Source of the DNA: Pseudidiomarina sediminum DSM 21906
GTDB lineage: Bacteria > Pseudomonadota > Gammaproteobacteria > Enterobacterales > Alteromonadaceae
Reading direction: 5' to 3'
NCBI RefSeq assembly: GCF_000423165.1
Contig: NZ_AUHL01000005.1
Location: 1-64,000, forward strand
Length of the DNA: 64,000 nt
Position 1 is the stretch's first letter, and every line of letters starts with the position of its first letter. Below, in pieces: positions 24,504 to 33,707 of this stretch. The notes beneath the pieces were generated by a model that was given only the letters and a program-made list of their open reading frames with translations, did not search any database and was not told where the DNA came from. Made by a program: the position numbers and the translations under genes.

Positions 24504-27311
24504 CTATTTAATGGTTAGCGCGTCATCGACTAATTTTTGCTGCTGCTGGTTGTGCTCAGACAGATAACCTACCGCTGGTGCCGCAGAGGCTTCACGTCCT
24601 GCATACGTTAAGTTTGCACCCTTAGGAATTGCCGCCCAGAAATGATGCTGGCTACTATACCAAGCACCTTGGTTCTGCGGTTCTTCCTGGCACCAAACGA
24701 AGTCTTTGACATGCTTGTATGCTTTCAAGATCTCAGCCACTTCTTCGGCAGGGAACGGGTACAATTGTTCGATACGAATAATCGCAACGTCGTTGCTTTC
24801 GCGCTCACGGCGCTCTTTCAACAAATCGTAGTAAACTTTGCCTGAGCAGAATACCACGCGTTTTACTTTCTTCGCGTCTAAAGAATCGATTTCCCCAATC
24901 GCATTCTGGAATACGCCATCGGTCATTTCATCCAAGCTAGATACCGCTAACGGATGACGTAACAACGATTTTGGTGTCATGACAATCAGCGGGCGACGTA
25001 CAGGACGTAACTGCTGACGGCGTAACATGTGGAATACCTGTGCTGGCGTTGTTGGCACACAGACCGACCAGTTGTGGTCTGCAGACAACTGCAAGAAACG
25101 TTCAAGACGCGCCGAACTATGCTCAGGGCCTTGACCTTCGTAGCCGTGTGGCAACAGCATGGTCAAGCCACACAAGCGGCCCCACTTCTGTTCACCTGAG
25201 CTTAAGAATTGGTCAATCACTACCTGTGCACCGTTGACGAAGTCACCGAACTGGGCTTCCCACATCACCAACGAATTGGGTTCTGCCGTAGCATAACCGT
25301 ATTCAAACGCGACCACTGCCGCTTCCGACAATACCGAGTCATAAATTTCGATCGGGCCTTGGCCTTCACGAATATTATTCAACGGCATGTAGGTGGTGGC
25401 GTCTTTTTGGTTATGTAACACCGCATGACGATGGAAGAAGGTACCACGGCCACTATCTTGACCGGTCAGGCGAATGTGAATGCCTTCATCAACCAAAGAC
25501 GCGTAGGCCAAGGTTTCTGCAAAGCCCCAGTCCGCCAGCTTCTCGCCGTTCGCCATTTTTAGGCGCTCGTCATACACTTTTTGCACACGTGAATGCAACT
25601 TATGCCCTTCTGGCACTGTGCTCATTTTCACGCCCAGTTCTTGTAACTGGGTTTTACTAATTTTTGCGTCGTAGTCGACGTCCCACTCGTTGCCGATGTA
25701 CTTCGACCAATCGCTTGAGTGGGCGCGCATTTCACGCCATTCTTCAACAACGATTTCGCCCTTATCGAGCAAGTCACGGTAGTTGCTGACAAAGCTTTCT
25801 TCTTCATCACTACCAATCACGCCGGCATTCGCCAAACGTGACGCGTACAAGCTACGTGCAACTGGATGCTTCTTCACTTTGGCGTACATCAACGGCTGCG
25901 TAGCGCTTGGCTCGTCAGCTTCGTTGTGGCCATGACGACGGTAGCAGACCAAATCGATCATTACGTCACGCTTAAAGGTGTTACGGAAGTCGATCGCAAG
26001 TTGCGTCACAAACACAACCGCTTCTGGGTCGTCAGCATTAACGTGGAAAATTGGCGCCTGCACCATTTTCGCAATGTCAGTACAGTATTGCGTAGAGCGA
26101 GTGTCTTCACGTTTTGAGGTGGTGAAACCAACTTGGTTGTTCACCACGATACGGATTGAACCACCACACTGGAACGCACGGGTTTGTGACATGTTGAAGG
26201 TTTCTTGCACGATCCCTTGACCGGCGATTGCTGAGTCACCGTGAATGGTGATTGGCAACACTTTTGAACCCTCTTTGTCGCCCAAGCGATCCATCCGCGC
26301 ACGCACCGAACCCATGACGACTGGGTTAACGATTTCTAAGTGCGACGGGTTAAAGGCCAAGGCTAAATGCACGTCGCCGCCTGGGGTGTCAAAGTCAGAT
26401 GAGAAGCCCATGTGGTACTTTACGTCACCTGAACCTTTGTTATTCGCGTGCTTACCAGCGAACTCATCGAACAAGTCTGATGGTTTCTTACCTAGCACGT
26501 TCACTAACACGTTCAAACGACCACGGTGCGCCATACCGATAACGGCTTCTTTAGTACCCTGCTCACCGGCACGGCTAATCAACGCCTTCAACATTGGAAT
26601 AAGGCTATCACCACCTTCCAATGAGAAACGCTTCGCGCCCGGGAATTTTGAACCTAGGTATTTCTCAAGGCCATCCGCGGCAACCAATTCTTTAAGAATT
26701 TTCTTTTGCTGTGCGCTGTCGAACTCTGGACGTCCACGCACACCTTCCAAGCGTTGTTGAATCCAACGTTTCTCTTCGGTCGACACGATGTGCATGTATT
26801 CTGCACCAATCGAGCCGCAATAAATCTGTTCGAGCAACTGATGAATTTCACCAAGCTTCATGGTCTCTTGACCGACAGCTAGTGATCCAACATTAAACTC
26901 TTTGTCGTAATCGTCTTTGGAGAGTTCGTGATGCTCAAGTGACAAGTCTGGAACTTGCGCTTGCTTCCACAAATCAAGCGGGTCAAGACTGGCGTGCTGA
27001 TGACCGCGGAAGCGATAGGCATTGATAAGCTGCAACACGCGCACTTGTTTTTGATCAGGCGCACCCGCAACCACAGTTCCTGATTGCTTCAGCTTGTTCT
27101 TCGCTAACGCACGGAATTGCTCACGAATTTCACTGTGTTTGGTGTCGTGGCCGCTGCCCTCACGTGGCAACTGGTCAAAAACCTTACGCCACTCGTCACC
27201 AACAGCAGTAGGATCGTCGAGATAAACTTCAAATAGCTCCTCGACATAAGCCATGTTACCACCGGCCAGGTGGGAAGATTCTAGCCAGGCTTGCATTACA
27301 CCGTCTTGCAT
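24504..27311 (-). CDS. sucA: 2-oxoglutarate dehydrogenase E1
   Basis: It has 935 residues, the usual length. Thiamine-diphosphate enzyme that decarboxylates 2-oxoglutarate: AHRGRLNVLVNVLGK, FNPSHLEIVNPVV, GDSAIAGQG and the pyrimidine-binding half with LLPHGYEGQGPEHSSAR. ATG 27309-27311 is preceded by AAGGA. It sits 103 bases after sdhB, across a strong terminator, so it probably has a promoter of its own or depends on read-through. Confidence 0.98.
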   Translation of the reverse strand: MQDGVMQAWLESSHLAGGNMAYVEELFEVYLDDPTAVGDEWRKVFDQLPREGSGHDTKHSEIREQFRALAKNKLKQSGTVVAGAPDQKQVRVLQLINAYRFRGHQHASLDPLDLWKQAQVPDLSLEHHELSKDDYDKEFNVGSLAVGQETMKLGEIHQLLEQIYCGSIGAEYMHIVSTEEKRWIQQRLEGVRGRPEFDSAQQKKILKELVAADGLEKYLGSKFPGAKRFSLEGGDSLIPMLKALISRAGEQGTKEAVIGMAHRGRLNVLVNVLGKKPSDLFDEFAGKHANNKGSGDVKYHMGFSSDFDTPGGDVHLALAFNPSHLEIVNPVVMGSVRARMDRLGDKEGSKVLPITIHGDSAIAGQGIVQETFNMSQTRAFQCGGSIRIVVNNQVGFTTSKREDTRSTQYCTDIAKMVQAPIFHVNADDPEAVVFVTQLAIDFRNTFKRDVMIDLVCYRRHGHNEADEPSATQPLMYAKVKKHPVARSLYASRLANAGVIGSDEEESFVSNYRDLLDKGEIVVEEWREMRAHSSDWSKYIGNEWDVDYDAKISKTQLQELGVKMSTVPEGHKLHSRVQKVYDERLKMANGEKLADWGFAETLAYASLVDEGIHIRLTGQDSGRGTFFHRHAVLHNQKDATTYMPLNNIREGQGPIEIYDSVLSEAAVVAFEYGYATAEPNSLVMWEAQFGDFVNGAQVVIDQFLSSGEQKWGRLCGLTMLLPHGYEGQGPEHSSARLERFLQLSADHNWSVCVPTTPAQVFHMLRRQQLRPVRRPLIVMTPKSLLRHPLAVSSLDEMTDGVFQNAIGEIDSLDAKKVKRVVFCSGKVYYDLLKERRERESNDVAIIRIEQLYPFPAEEVAEILKAYKHVKDFVWCQEEPQNQGAWYSSQHHFWAAIPKGANLTYAGREASAAPAVGYLSEHNQQQQKLVDDALTIK

Positions 27312-27335
27312 CGCTGTTCCTTCACACTCACTTTT

Positions 27336-27370
27336 ATAAAAAAATAGCCATCCAAGCTGGATGGCTATTT
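27336..27370 (-). terminator. Intrinsic terminator after sdhB
   Basis: Perfect 13-bp stem AAATAGCCATCCA/TGGATGGCTATTT around a 3-base loop. On the minus strand it is followed by a long T-run (TTTTTTTAT). It lies 44 bases past sdhB and 25 before the sucA start. Confidence 0.85.
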
Positions 27371-27414
27371 CGATACAGCTCGGCCAATACTATAGCAAAA
27401 TCAACGCGACTTAG

Positions 27415-28128
27415 TTAAATCGCGCGATTCAATAGCATGGATTTGATGTGTCCAATAGCCTTTGTAGGATTCAATCCTTTCGGGCAGACATTGACACAGT
27501 TCATGATTCCGTGACAACGGAATACGCTGAACGCGTCATCTAAGTCGTCAAGGCGCTGCTCAGTCGCCGTGTCACGGCTATCGATCAAGAAACGATAGGC
27601 GTGCAACAAACCTGCAGGACCAATGAACTTATCAGGGTTCCACCAGAATGATGGGCACGAGGTTGAACAACATGCACACAAAATACACTCGTACAAGCCA
27701 TCCAATTTCGCCCGCTCTTCTGGCGATTGTAAGCGCTCGCGCGCTGGAGGTGTTTTATCGTCGTTAATCAGGTACGGCTTGATCTTTTCGTACTGCTGAT
27801 AGAACTGGCTCATATCAACGATCAAATCACGAATCACTGGTAAGCCTGGTAACGGGCGAATGACAATCTTATTGCCTTTCAGCGCCGATAATGGCGTGAT
27901 ACACGCCAAACCGTTTTTACCATTCATGTTCAGACCATCTGAACCACACACGCCTTCACGGCATGAACGACGGAATGCTAATGTTGGATCTTGCTCTTTC
28001 AATTTCAACAGCAAGTCCAGCACCATCATGTCTTGATTTTCACCCACTTCAAGGGTGTAGTCCTTCATATAAGGTGCGTTATCAACATCCGGGTTGTAAC
28101 GATAAACGGAAACACTCAACTTCTTCAT
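27415..28128 (-). CDS. sdhB: Succinate dehydrogenase iron-sulfur subunit
   Basis: About 237 residues. An N-terminal ferredoxin-like domain binds [2Fe-2S] (SCREGVCGSDGLNMNG and later CITP). The C-terminal domain binds [4Fe-4S] and [3Fe-4S] (CILCACCSTSCPSFWWNP and CHGIMNCVNVCPKGLNP). It passes electrons from SdhA to the quinone site. ATG 28126-28128 follows AGGTGA; the three-codon-longer GTG start is less likely. Last gene of sdhCDAB. Confidence 0.98.
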   Translation of the reverse strand: MKKLSVSVYRYNPDVDNAPYMKDYTLEVGENQDMMVLDLLLKLKEQDPTLAFRRSCREGVCGSDGLNMNGKNGLACITPLSALKGNKIVIRPLPGLPVIRDLIVDMSQFYQQYEKIKPYLINDDKTPPARERLQSPEERAKLDGLYECILCACCSTSCPSFWWNPDKFIGPAGLLHAYRFLIDSRDTATEQRLDDLDDAFSVFRCHGIMNCVNVCPKGLNPTKAIGHIKSMLLNRAI

Positions 28129-28143
28129 CGTTGTCACCTAACC

Positions 28144-29910
28144 TTAGTAAGTTCGCGCTTTTGGCGGGAATGCTTCACGCAGCTTCGGCTGCATATTCAC
28201 TTCACGTTTCACCATATCTTCTGTTTCTGGGCGATAGACACTGTGAACCAACCAGTTCTCATCGTCACGCTCAGGGAAGTCAGCACGGCTATGCGCGCCA
28301 CGGCTTTCAGTACGGAAGTTTGCTGCAACTGCAGTTGAGTAAGCGGTTTCCATCAAGTTGTCCAGTTCAAGACACTCGATGCGCTGGGTGTTGAATTCGG
28401 CACTGGTATCGTCCAAACGTGCAGACTTCAAACGCTCGCGAATTTCTTTCAACTCAGCCAAACCTTCTTTCATTGATTCGCCTTCACGGAATACCGAGAA
28501 GTTCAACTGCATGCAGTTCTGCAAATCTTTCTTGATTTGTACTGGGTCTTCGCCTTGCTGGGTGTTTTCCCAACGCTGGGTACGTGCAAGTGCTGCATCA
28601 ACGTCGTCTTGGCTTGCTTCACGAGCTTCAGTGTTCGCCGCCAGTGATTCACCCAAGTGCAGACCGGTCGCACGACCGAACACCACCAAGTCAAGCAATG
28701 AGTTACCGCCCAAACGGTTTGCGCCGTGGACCGATACACAAGCAATCTCACCACAAGCAAACAGACCTTGGATAGGTGTTGCGTTGCCGTTAGCATCGAT
28801 TTGCAGAGCCTGACCATTCACGTCCGTTGGAATACCACCCATCATGTAGTGACAGGTTGGAATAACTGGAATTGGCTCTTCTGCAGGGTCAACGTGAGCA
28901 AACGTCTTGGCCAAGTCACAAACACCTGGTAGACGGCTTTCGAGAACGTCACGGCCCAGGTGATCAAGTTTCAATTTCAGGTGCGGACCTAATGGACCAT
29001 CGCAACCACGACCTTCACGGATTTCAGTCATCATTGAACGTGCAACAACGTCACGTGACGCTAAGTCTTTTGCGTTTGGTGCATAACGCTCCATGAAGCG
29101 CTCACCATCTTTGTTCAACAAGTAACCGCCTTCACCACGGCAACCTTCAGTTACCAAGGTACCCGCACCAGCAATACCGGTTGGGTGGAACTGCCACATT
29201 TCCATATCTTGCACCGGTACACCAGCACGCAGAGCCATACCAACACCGTCACCAGTGTTGATGTGGGCGTTGGTGGTTGATGCGAAAATACGACCCGCAC
29301 CACCTGTTGCCAAGATAACGGCTTTCGCTTTCACGTAGAAAACTTCACCAGTTTCAATATTTAATGTGGTCACACCTACCACTGCGCCGTCTTGGTTCTT
29401 CACCAAATCGAGTGCATACCACTCAGAAAAAACGGTGGTTTTGTTCTTCACGTTTTGCTGATAGAGCAAGTGTAAAAGTGCGTGACCGGTACGGTCCGCT
29501 GCTGCCGCTGTACGTGCAGCTTGCTCGCCACCAAAAGCTTTCGACTGACCGCCGAATGGGCGCTGGTAGACTTTACCGTTGTCGAAACGAGAGAATGGGA
29601 GACCCATGTTTTCCAATTCAAGAATGGCTTCTGGGCCAGTCTTACACATGTACTCAATAGCGTCTTGGTCACCAATGTAGTCCGAACCTTTAACGGTATC
29701 GAACATGTGCCATTCCCAGTTATCTTCGTGGGCGTTCCCAAGCGCTACGGTAATACCGCCCTGCGCTGATACCGTGTGTGAACGGGTTGGGAATACTTTA
29801 GACATCAAGGCACAGGTCATGCCTGATTGAGAAATTTGTAATGCTGCGCGCATACCCGCGCCGCCAGCACCAATAACTACAGCATCAAATTCGAGTGTTT
29901 GTACGCTCAC
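28144..29910 (-). CDS. sdhA: Succinate dehydrogenase flavoprotein subunit
   Basis: It has 588 residues, the E. coli length. FAD-binding [12 protein letters not shown] is near the N-terminus and the covalent FAD His is in [11 protein letters not shown]. Substrate-site motifs include [11 protein letters not shown] and [18 protein letters not shown]. It oxidises succinate to fumarate at the inner face of the membrane. The start codon is GTG, placed directly after the sdhD stop with GGAGG inside the sdhD end. Confidence 0.98.
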   Translation of the reverse strand: MSVQTLEFDAVVIGAGGAGMRAALQISQSGMTCALMSKVFPTRSHTVSAQGGITVALGNAHEDNWEWHMFDTVKGSDYIGDQDAIEYMCKTGPEAILELENMGLPFSRFDNGKVYQRPFGGQSKAFGGEQAARTAAAADRTGHALLHLLYQQNVKNKTTVFSEWYALDLVKNQDGAVVGVTTLNIETGEVFYVKAKAVILATGGAGRIFASTTNAHINTGDGVGMALRAGVPVQDMEMWQFHPTGIAGAGTLVTEGCRGEGGYLLNKDGERFMERYAPNAKDLASRDVVARSMMTEIREGRGCDGPLGPHLKLKLDHLGRDVLESRLPGVCDLAKTFAHVDPAEEPIPVIPTCHYMMGGIPTDVNGQALQIDANGNATPIQGLFACGEIACVSVHGANRLGGNSLLDLVVFGRATGLHLGESLAANTEAREASQDDVDAALARTQRWENTQQGEDPVQIKKDLQNCMQLNFSVFREGESMKEGLAELKEIRERLKSARLDDTSAEFNTQRIECLELDNLMETAYSTAVAANFRTESRGAHSRADFPERDDENWLVHSVYRPETEDMVKREVNMQPKLREAFPPKARTY

Positions 29911-30267
29911 TTACACACCCTCCACAGGCCACACGACCAGTAAACCAGCAAGCCAGTAACCGATAAGTGCAACACTTACTACGAATTGAATGAAAGCTCG
30001 TAAGCCAGTCGTTTTGACGTAGTCTGTCAGTACCTGCCAGATACCGATCCAACCGTGGATAAGTACTGCAGTTAACGCCAACATAGTGAAGACTTTCATA
30101 CCTAAGTGACCGAATAAGTTGGTCCACACGGCATAGTTCAAGGTTTCTGCGGAAACCAAAAAGCTCACCATAAAGATGGCGTACAACGCCATAATGATTG
30201 CTGAAGCGCGTAGCAGAATGAAATCATGCGTGCCGCTACGGCCAAATGTCGAAGCTACTTTTACCAT
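29911..30267 (-). CDS. sdhD: Succinate dehydrogenase membrane anchor subunit D
   Basis: About 118 residues with three membrane segments (about 18-38, 57-78 and 92-113). Contains the heme/quinone-side motif HGWIGIWQVLTDYVK. With SdhC it anchors SdhAB and holds heme b and ubiquinone. ATG 30265-30267 overlaps the end of sdhC by 7 bases. Confidence 0.95.
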   Translation of the reverse strand: MVKVASTFGRSGTHDFILLRASAIIMALYAIFMVSFLVSAETLNYAVWTNLFGHLGMKVFTMLALTAVLIHGWIGIWQVLTDYVKTTGLRAFIQFVVSVALIGYWLAGLLVVWPVEGV

Positions 30268-30635
30268 AACCACACCCCTGCTAATACAGAAAGAAGGATA
30301 GCCAGCACGAATACTGCTTTGGCGCTTACACGGCCAGAATTGAGCTCTTCAAAGTAGCCCATGTCCATGCACATGTGGCGAACGCCAGCCAGTACGTGGT
30401 AACCAAGTGCGGTTAAGATGCCCCAGGCGATAAACTTAGCAATGAAGCTGGTGAATAGATCATGCACCATTGCAAAGCCCTCGGCCGATTGCAGAGATGT
30501 TGCTAGCGCCCAAATCAGCATTCCCAACGCCACGAGCATAATAACGCCCGAGATACGATGAAGAATTGAACTGATAGCGGTTGCTGGAAAGCTAATACTT
30601 GTAAGTTCTAAATTTACAGGTCTTTGTTTTTTCAC
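30261..30635 (-). CDS. sdhC: Succinate dehydrogenase cytochrome b556 subunit C
   Basis: It has 124 residues: SISSILHRISGV at the first membrane segment and GYHVLAGVRHMCMDMG with the heme-ligand His. The start is GTG at 30633-30635 with AAAGG about 11 bases upstream, giving the usual KKQRPVNLEL N-terminus. First gene of the operon, divergent from gltA. Confidence 0.96.
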   Translation of the reverse strand: MKKQRPVNLELTSISFPATAISSILHRISGVIMLVALGMLIWALATSLQSAEGFAMVHDLFTSFIAKFIAWGILTALGYHVLAGVRHMCMDMGYFEELNSGRVSAKAVFVLAILLSVLAGVWLW

Positions 30636-30723
30636 GATTGTTGTGCCTTTCAGAAAAGCATTGAAAACATGCTCGGAACTTCAAACATCCTCAGTAAAGA
30701 GGACCCTGTTAGATCGCCGCCAA

Positions 30724-30752
30724 AGTATATAAGCCATAGCACGGAATTACAA
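30724..30752 (-). promoter_or_regulatory. sdhCDAB promoter
   Basis: Minus strand: -35 TTGTAA (30752-30747), 17-base spacer, -10 TATACT (30729-30724). Predicted leader of about 80 bases before the sdhC GTG. Confidence 0.6.
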
Positions 30753-30904
30753 TTCTCTAGCGCCGACTTTCCTAGAAAAACGTGTTTTTTTTCGCTTTAG
30801 ATCAACAGACTTTACTTACATTGAAAAGACAACCCTACCTTAGTCGTATACCCAGTCCGATCAATTCCACGTATAAAACACCCCCAAACGTTGAAGAGCG
30901 CACT

Positions 30905-30920
30905 TGTCATCTAAATGACA
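30905..30920. promoter_or_regulatory. Palindrome in the sdhC-gltA region
   Basis: TGTCATCTAAATGACA has perfect 6-base arms around CTAA. It lies 155-170 bases before gltA. The TGTCA-N6-TGACA form is one base per arm from a CRP half-site, but the regulator is uncertain. Confidence 0.4.
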
Positions 30921-30994
30921 TATTGCTGCGTAACAATGACAGCTTTGCTTGACAAAAGCGTCCTTCTCTCGGGACAATTAAACACCCGTTTGAA

Positions 30995-31024
30995 TTGACA
31001 TGAGCGGTTAAGATCAAGTAAATT
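30995..31024 (+). promoter_or_regulatory. Candidate gltA promoter
   Basis: TTGACA (30995-31000), 18-base spacer, TAAATT (31019-31024). A second TTGACA at 30949-30954 has a poorer -10 partner (GACAAT). gltA starts at 31075. Confidence 0.4.
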
Positions 31025-31074
31025 CTAGCGCTCTTTTTTAGTGATGAAGCAGATTAGAACAAGGAGATTTCCTT

Positions 31075-32355
31075 ATGGCTGATCGTAAAGCCACCCTGCA
31101 GATTGACGGCCAATCCATTGAATTACCAGTGTTATCTGGTACAGCCGGCTATGATGTAATTGACGTGCGTACACTTGGAAAACACGGTTTTTTCACCTTT
31201 GACCCTGGCTTTTTAGCAACAGGTTCTTGTGAATCGAAGATCACCTACATCGATGGTGAGCAAGGCATTCTTCTGCACCGCGGATACCCTATTGATCAGC
31301 TTGCGACCCAAGCGGACTATCTGGAAGTGTGCTACATGCTGCTTCACGGTGAAGCACCAACACAAGAACAGTACGACGCGTTTAACAGCACTATCACCAA
31401 GCATACGATGGTGCATCAAGGTCTACACAATTTCTTTAACGGCTTCCGTCGCGACGCTCACCCAATGGCGATGCTTTGTGCGGTTACCGGTGCTTTATCA
31501 TCGTTCTACCACGACGATTTAGATATTCATGACGAAAAACAACGTCTGCGTAGCGCTTATCGCTTGATCGCGAAAATGCCAACTATTGCGGCTATGGCGT
31601 ACAAATTCAGCATTGGTCAGCCTTTCGTTTATCCGAAAAACGACCTTTCTTACTCAGAGAACTTCTTAAACATGATGTTCTCAGTGCCAGCTGAAGACTA
31701 CAAAGTGAACCCTGTCATCGCTAAAGCGATGGACCGCATCTTCACCTTGCACGCAGACCACGAGCAAAACGCTTCAACCTCAACCGTGCGTTTGGCCGGT
31801 TCTTCAGGCGCGAACCCTTATGCATGTATTGCAGCGGGTGTTGCGTCACTTTGGGGACCTGCACACGGCGGTGCCAACGAAGCTTGCTTGCGCATGTTGA
31901 GCCAAATCGGTTCTGTGGACAACATTCCAGAGTACATTGAGCGTGCGAAAGACAAGAACGATCCGTTCCGTTTGATGGGCTTCGGTCACCGTGTTTACAA
32001 AAACTTCGACCCACGTGCCACGGTAATGCGTGAAAGTGCACACGAAGTTTTGAAAGAATTGAATATTCAAGATCCGCTGCTTGACGTTGCCATGGAACTT
32101 GAGCGCATCGCTCTTGAAGACCCATACTTCGTTGAGAAGAAACTCTACCCTAACGTAGACTTCTACTCAGGCATTATCTTGAAAGCCATTGGCATCCCAA
32201 CCAACATGTTCACTGTTATCTTTGCCTTGTCGCGTACCGTCGGCTGGATTTCACACTGGCATGAAATGATGGGTGAAGCGAACCAAAAAATCGGTCGTCC
32301 ACGTCAATTGTATACTGGTGAAGCGAAACGCGATTTCACGCCACTTAAAGGCTAA
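31075..32355 (+). CDS. gltA: Citrate synthase (type II)
   Basis: It has 426 residues, the hexameric NADH-sensitive type common in gammaproteobacteria. Active-site motifs: [16 protein letters not shown] and [25 protein letters not shown] (His) and [10 protein letters not shown] (Asp). It condenses acetyl-CoA and oxaloacetate. AAGGAG lies 8 bases before the ATG, and a strong terminator follows. Confidence 0.98.
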   Translation: MADRKATLQIDGQSIELPVLSGTAGYDVIDVRTLGKHGFFTFDPGFLATGSCESKITYIDGEQGILLHRGYPIDQLATQADYLEVCYMLLHGEAPTQEQYDAFNSTITKHTMVHQGLHNFFNGFRRDAHPMAMLCAVTGALSSFYHDDLDIHDEKQRLRSAYRLIAKMPTIAAMAYKFSIGQPFVYPKNDLSYSENFLNMMFSVPAEDYKVNPVIAKAMDRIFTLHADHEQNASTSTVRLAGSSGANPYACIAAGVASLWGPAHGGANEACLRMLSQIGSVDNIPEYIERAKDKNDPFRLMGFGHRVYKNFDPRATVMRESAHEVLKELNIQDPLLDVAMELERIALEDPYFVEKKLYPNVDFYSGIILKAIGIPTNMFTVIFALSRTVGWISHWHEMMGEANQKIGRPRQLYTGEAKRDFTPLKG

Positions 32356-32380
32356 TTGCGAATTTCACCACTATTTCGTT

Positions 32381-32407
32381 AAAAAGCACGCTTCGGCGTG
32401 CTTTTTT
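32381..32407 (+). terminator. Intrinsic terminator after gltA
   Basis: AAAAAGCACGC pairs with GCGTGCTTTTT around TTCG, with six T at the end, 25 bases past the gltA stop. Confidence 0.88.
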
Positions 32408-32500
32408 GATCACCTCGACAATTATTTTCAAACAATCTTCCAACACTTCATTCCTTATACCACGCGGCTTTGCGAGTTTTTAAAACGCTTAAGCACAAAG

Positions 32501-32518
32501 TTGGCATGCTCCCTGCAT
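32501..32518 (+). promoter_or_regulatory. Sigma-54-type promoter upstream of the RND pump operon
   Basis: TTGGCATGCTCCCTGCAT fits the -24/-12 pattern: invariant GG and GC exactly 10 bases apart, and TTGGCA-G with one mismatch to TTGGCACG. A start about 12 bases after the GC leaves a leader of about 80 bases. No enhancer-binding site was recognised upstream, and no -35/-10 pair stands out. Confidence 0.5.
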
Positions 32519-32609
32519 AAACTTTTCAAGTAAAGGCATCGTCCTAAGTTACCAACGTAACGAAGTGTGCGAACGCCATAATTAATGACAAAGAACAACG
32601 GGGTCTACC

Positions 32610-33707
32610 ATGAAACACCTTTCCGCTATCTCAAACAAAAGCTTTGCCGGCTTGTCTGCGTTAATTCTGACTTCAAGTCTGTTGCTAAACGGTTGCAGTC
32701 AAGCCGGCGCATCTAATAATGCCGAACCCGAGACCACGGTAGAGGTGAGAATTCCTGTAGCGACCGAACTGGTTGCGCAAGGCAGTATCACCTCAAGTTT
32801 CAAGACCACAGCTACGCTAGAAGCACGCGACGAAACCGATATCATCAGCAAAGCCAATGGCATTGTCGAAAAAATCCATGTCGAAGAAGGCGACTATGTT
32901 GAGCAAGGACAACTGCTTGCCAACCTACGTGATGATGAATACCGCATCCAACTCGCACAGACCGAAGCTGAACTCAACAGCGCCAAGCAAGAATTACATC
33001 GCATGAAAGACATGGCTGAGCGCAATATGATTAGTGCTGACGCCTACGACAAGCTGCGTTATCAAGTCGATTTATTGCAAGCGCGTTATGACATGGCGAA
33101 GTTAAACCTGACGGAAACCGAAATTCGGGCGCCGATTGCTGGATACATTGCCACTCGTTATGCCAAAACAGGTAACATGATTGGACAATACCAAGCCGAA
33201 AAGCTCTTCCACATTGTCGCCCTTGATCGACTGCAAGGTAACGTTTATCTCCCTGAGCGTGAATTGCAGTTTATCAAGGTCGGACAAACCGCTGTCTTAA
33301 GCGTCAGCGCCCTACCGAACCAGACGTTGCAAGCGACAGTCGAGCGTATTAGTCCTGTCGTCGATACTCAATCAGGTACCTTCAAAGTGGTGCTCAGTGT
33401 CGATAACCCTGAGCAAGCACTGAAAGCCGGGATGTTTGCCCATGTGGATCTCCACTATGCAACCCGTGACAACACCGTGACTGTGCCACGCTATGCGTTA
33501 CAAAGTCTCGATAATCAACATTCGGTATTCGTTATAGATGCGCAAGGCGTGGCGCACAAGATTGATGTTGCCTTGGGCTTTGAAGATGAAACCCACGTTG
33601 AAATCTTAAACGGCTTAGAGGTTGGCCAGCAGCTGGTTGTAAACGGTCAAGCAAATCTTAAAGATGCCGCCCTAGTTGACGTTATCAATAGCGAGAACAA
33701 CTCATGA
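32610..33707 (+). CDS. RND efflux periplasmic adaptor (membrane fusion lipoprotein)
   Basis: It has 365 residues. The lipoprotein signal ends LLLNGC with lipidation at Cys29. Then come a split biotinyl-lipoyl domain (IVEKIHVEEGDYVEQGQLLA and APIAGYIATRYAKTG), a helical hairpin of about 60 residues between the halves, and beta-barrel plus membrane-proximal domains (LEVGQQLVVNGQANLKD). It links inner-membrane RND pumps to an outer-membrane channel, which is not encoded here. It overlaps the first RND gene by 4 bases. Confidence 0.93.
   Translation: MKHLSAISNKSFAGLSALILTSSLLLNGCSQAGASNNAEPETTVEVRIPVATELVAQGSITSSFKTTATLEARDETDIISKANGIVEKIHVEEGDYVEQGQLLANLRDDEYRIQLAQTEAELNSAKQELHRMKDMAERNMISADAYDKLRYQVDLLQARYDMAKLNLTETEIRAPIAGYIATRYAKTGNMIGQYQAEKLFHIVALDRLQGNVYLPERELQFIKVGQTAVLSVSALPNQTLQATVERISPVVDTQSGTFKVVLSVDNPEQALKAGMFAHVDLHYATRDNTVTVPRYALQSLDNQHSVFVIDAQGVAHKIDVALGFEDETHVEILNGLEVGQQLVVNGQANLKDAALVDVINSENNS

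Larger units (their letters stand above)
30636..31074. other. Divergent promoter region between sdhC and gltA (439 bases without a gene)
   Basis: This region has no credible open reading frame. It holds a good minus-strand promoter for sdhC, two TTGACA elements facing gltA, and a 16-base palindrome. Catabolite, oxygen or redox regulators act in such regions in related bacteria, but I cannot assign a specific one. Confidence 0.8.
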
